From contig CACXHG010000060.1 of assembly GCA_902767355.1 (NCBI GenBank), positions 1-22,565 of the forward strand: a stretch of 22,565 nucleotides of DNA, written 5' to 3'. This stretch comes from an uncultured Bacteroidia bacterium (GTDB taxonomy: Bacteria > Bacteroidota > Bacteroidia > Bacteroidales > UBA932). The position numbers and the translations under genes are program-made. Below, one piece after another: positions 21,657-22,565 of this stretch (position 1 is its first letter; the number at the start of each line of letters is the position of its first letter). The notes beneath the pieces were generated by a model. The model was not told where the DNA came from and made no database searches. It saw only the letters and a list, made by a program, of their open reading frames with translations.

Positions 21657-21962
21657 ATGGCTACAATTACAGTACGTGTAGATGATCAGTTGAAGTCTAG
21701 TTTTGACCTGCTGTGTGATATGTTCGGACTGAGCAACAGTGCGGCACTAAACCTTTTTATGAAAGCCGTGGTGCGCGAAAGGAAAATACCTTTCGAAATT
21801 AAGGCTGAATCTGATGCTGAAGCGCGCATACGTGGATGGGAGGCTTTCCAGCGGATGCGGGAGTCTGCCAAGAATGCGAATGTCGCAGATATGACACTTG
21901 ATGATATTAATAAGTTGATAAAAGAGGCGAGAGATGAAAAATCAAGTGTACGCGGTAATTGA
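21657..21962 (+). CDS. RelB/DinJ-family antitoxin (ribbon-helix-helix)
   Basis: The 101-residue protein matches the RelB/DinJ antitoxin family. Residues 1-45 form the ribbon-helix-helix DNA-binding part: the strand ATITVRVDDQLKSSF, then helices around the SNSAALNLFMKAVV segment. The C-terminal half is acidic and helical and would wrap and inhibit the toxin. The promoter and inverted repeat upstream indicate autorepression. Its last 29 bases overlap the start of the PIN gene in another frame, so the two are translationally coupled. DinJ/RelB usually pairs with a RelE/YafQ toxin; here the partner is a PIN protein. Confidence 0.88.
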   Translation: MATITVRVDDQLKSSFDLLCDMFGLSNSAALNLFMKAVVRERKIPFEIKAESDAEARIRGWEAFQRMRESAKNANVADMTLDDINKLIKEARDEKSSVRGN

Positions 21963-22353
21963 TACCAACGTCTTAGTATCTGCGCTAATTGCAAAAGACA
22001 ACGATTCATACCCGCTAAAGGTGCTTAAATACGCGTTTGACGGCAGAATTATACCAATTTATAACAAAGAGATATTGGACGAATATCGCTCTGTATTGCA
22101 AAGGGCCAAGTTCAGCCTGGACCGAACGGATATCGAGGGAGCTATATCGGTGTTGAGCAGAGTCGGATTCGAGGCAATACAAGTTTCGTTAGTAGCCGAG
22201 TCATTTCCAGACGAATCAGACAGAAAGTTTTATGAGGTTATGCAGAGCCGAGGCGATGCGTTTCTGATAACTGGAAACGGCAAACATTTCCCTAACGAAC
22301 CTCGTGTAGTGACACCGAGGCAGATGGTGGAAATCTTGGAAGGCGAGAAATGA
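21934..22353 (+). CDS. PIN-domain toxin of a type II toxin-antitoxin system
   Basis: The 139-residue protein matches the family annotated as putative toxin component, PIN family. PIN toxins are Mg-dependent RNases. Acidic residues expected for the metal site are visible: Asp10 in VIDTNVLVSAL (8-18), Glu50 in ILDEYRSVL and Asp93/Asp96 in PDESDRKFYE, with the late LITGNGKHFP (111-120) also typical. It begins inside the antitoxin gene, 29 bases before that gene's stop. All key residues appear intact, so it is probably functional. RNA target unknown. Confidence 0.88.
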   Translation: MKNQVYAVIDTNVLVSALIAKDNDSYPLKVLKYAFDGRIIPIYNKEILDEYRSVLQRAKFSLDRTDIEGAISVLSRVGFEAIQVSLVAESFPDESDRKFYEVMQSRGDAFLITGNGKHFPNEPRVVTPRQMVEILEGEK

Positions 22354-22363
22354 ATCCAATTGC

Positions 22364-22371
22364 TATATTTG
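22364..22371 (+). promoter_or_regulatory. -7 box of the gene at the right edge
   Basis: TATATTTG matches TAnnTTTG; no good -33 element is seen at the right distance. It lies 23 bases before the ATG at 22395, so the following gene probably has its own promoter rather than relying on the toxin-antitoxin transcript. Confidence 0.5.
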
Positions 22372-22394
22372 CGGCAGCAACAAAAAGATAACAG

Positions 22395-22565
22395 ATGAAA
22401 AAGACACTTATTGCAGTTAGTATTCTGACAGTTTTGGCGCTGCTGCCGGCTATGGGACAGGGCGGGGAAGGTTTTGCTACCAAGCATGCGCGTATGGACC
22501 GCAGCCGCATCAACGTGGGCGTGTATATGCTGCAGGGCAATGCCCGCGATGACGCCCATATCAAG
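22395..22565 (+). CDS. Secreted protein, N-terminal fragment (cut by window edge)
   Basis: The first 57 codons of a gene that runs off the right end. Residues 1-21 form a clear signal peptide (MKKTLIAVSILTVLALLPAMG). The visible mature start is rich in charged residues and contains RINVGVYMLQGNARDD, which I do not recognise with confidence; an exported enzyme is a guess from the signal alone. Base composition returns here to the GC-rich level of the main chromosome after the AT-richer toxin-antitoxin pair. It has its own -7 box at 22364. Confidence 0.75.
   Translation, partial: MKKTLIAVSILTVLALLPAMGQGGEGFATKHARMDRSRINVGVYMLQGNARDDAHIK

Overview
The window looks like chromosomal DNA of a GC-rich member of the Bacteroidota, most likely order Bacteroidales. 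Several intergenic gaps carry the Bacteroidota sigma-ABfr -7 box TAnnTTTG (at 104-111, 113-120, 3410-3417, 7362-7369, 7382-7389, 16741-16748, 21620-21627 and 22364-22371), Shine-Dalgarno sites are mostly absent, and the gene families (DPP III with HECLGH, DUF5053, beta-flower repeat protein, CcsBA, NapH-NapG fusion) are typical of gut Bacteroidales. The genus cannot be fixed from the sequence alone.

Layout. Positions 1-82 hold the first 27 codons of purB on the minus strand, facing away from an outer-membrane phospholipase A gene and a family M49 dipeptidyl peptidase (131-2962). Then comes an AT-richer stretch (2964-3815) with a DUF5053 helix-turn-helix-like protein, a 50-residue companion ORF, and about 370 bases with no convincing gene but with hairpins, short repeats and a possible promoter. 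A minus-strand operon proC-proB-proA makes proline from glutamate and ends in a secreted 17-residue-repeat protein (7356 down to 3816). Divergent from it is a secreted GH78 alpha-L-rhamnosidase (7429-10050).

The most interesting part is 10116-21531: eight plus-strand genes in two tight runs. Run 1: a tetraheme NapC/NirT (NrfH-like) cytochrome fused to a formylglycine-generating-enzyme (SUMF1)-fold domain; a Gfo/Idh/MocA oxidoreductase and a xylose-isomerase-like TIM barrel, both with twin-arginine-type or related signals plus lipoboxes; a fused CcsBA haem lyase to mature the cytochrome; and a CyuA-type L-cysteine desulfidase. Run 2: a TonB-dependent receptor; a NapH-NapG fusion with six predicted [4Fe-4S] clusters and a twin-arginine motif in its middle; and a Tat-exported aldo/keto reductase with two C-terminal [4Fe-4S] motifs. 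No NrfA nitrite reductase or other classical terminal reductase is present. My inference is a cell-envelope redox system that couples the quinol pool, through haem and Fe-S carriers, to exported carbonyl or sugar oxidoreductases, perhaps acting on glycosides opened by the neighbouring rhamnosidase.

The right end (21532-22565) is again AT-richer: a type II toxin-antitoxin pair (RelB/DinJ-like antitoxin, PIN-family toxin, overlapping reading frames) with a near-perfect promoter embedded in a 9-bp inverted repeat that is a probable operator, followed by the first 57 codons of an unidentified secreted protein.
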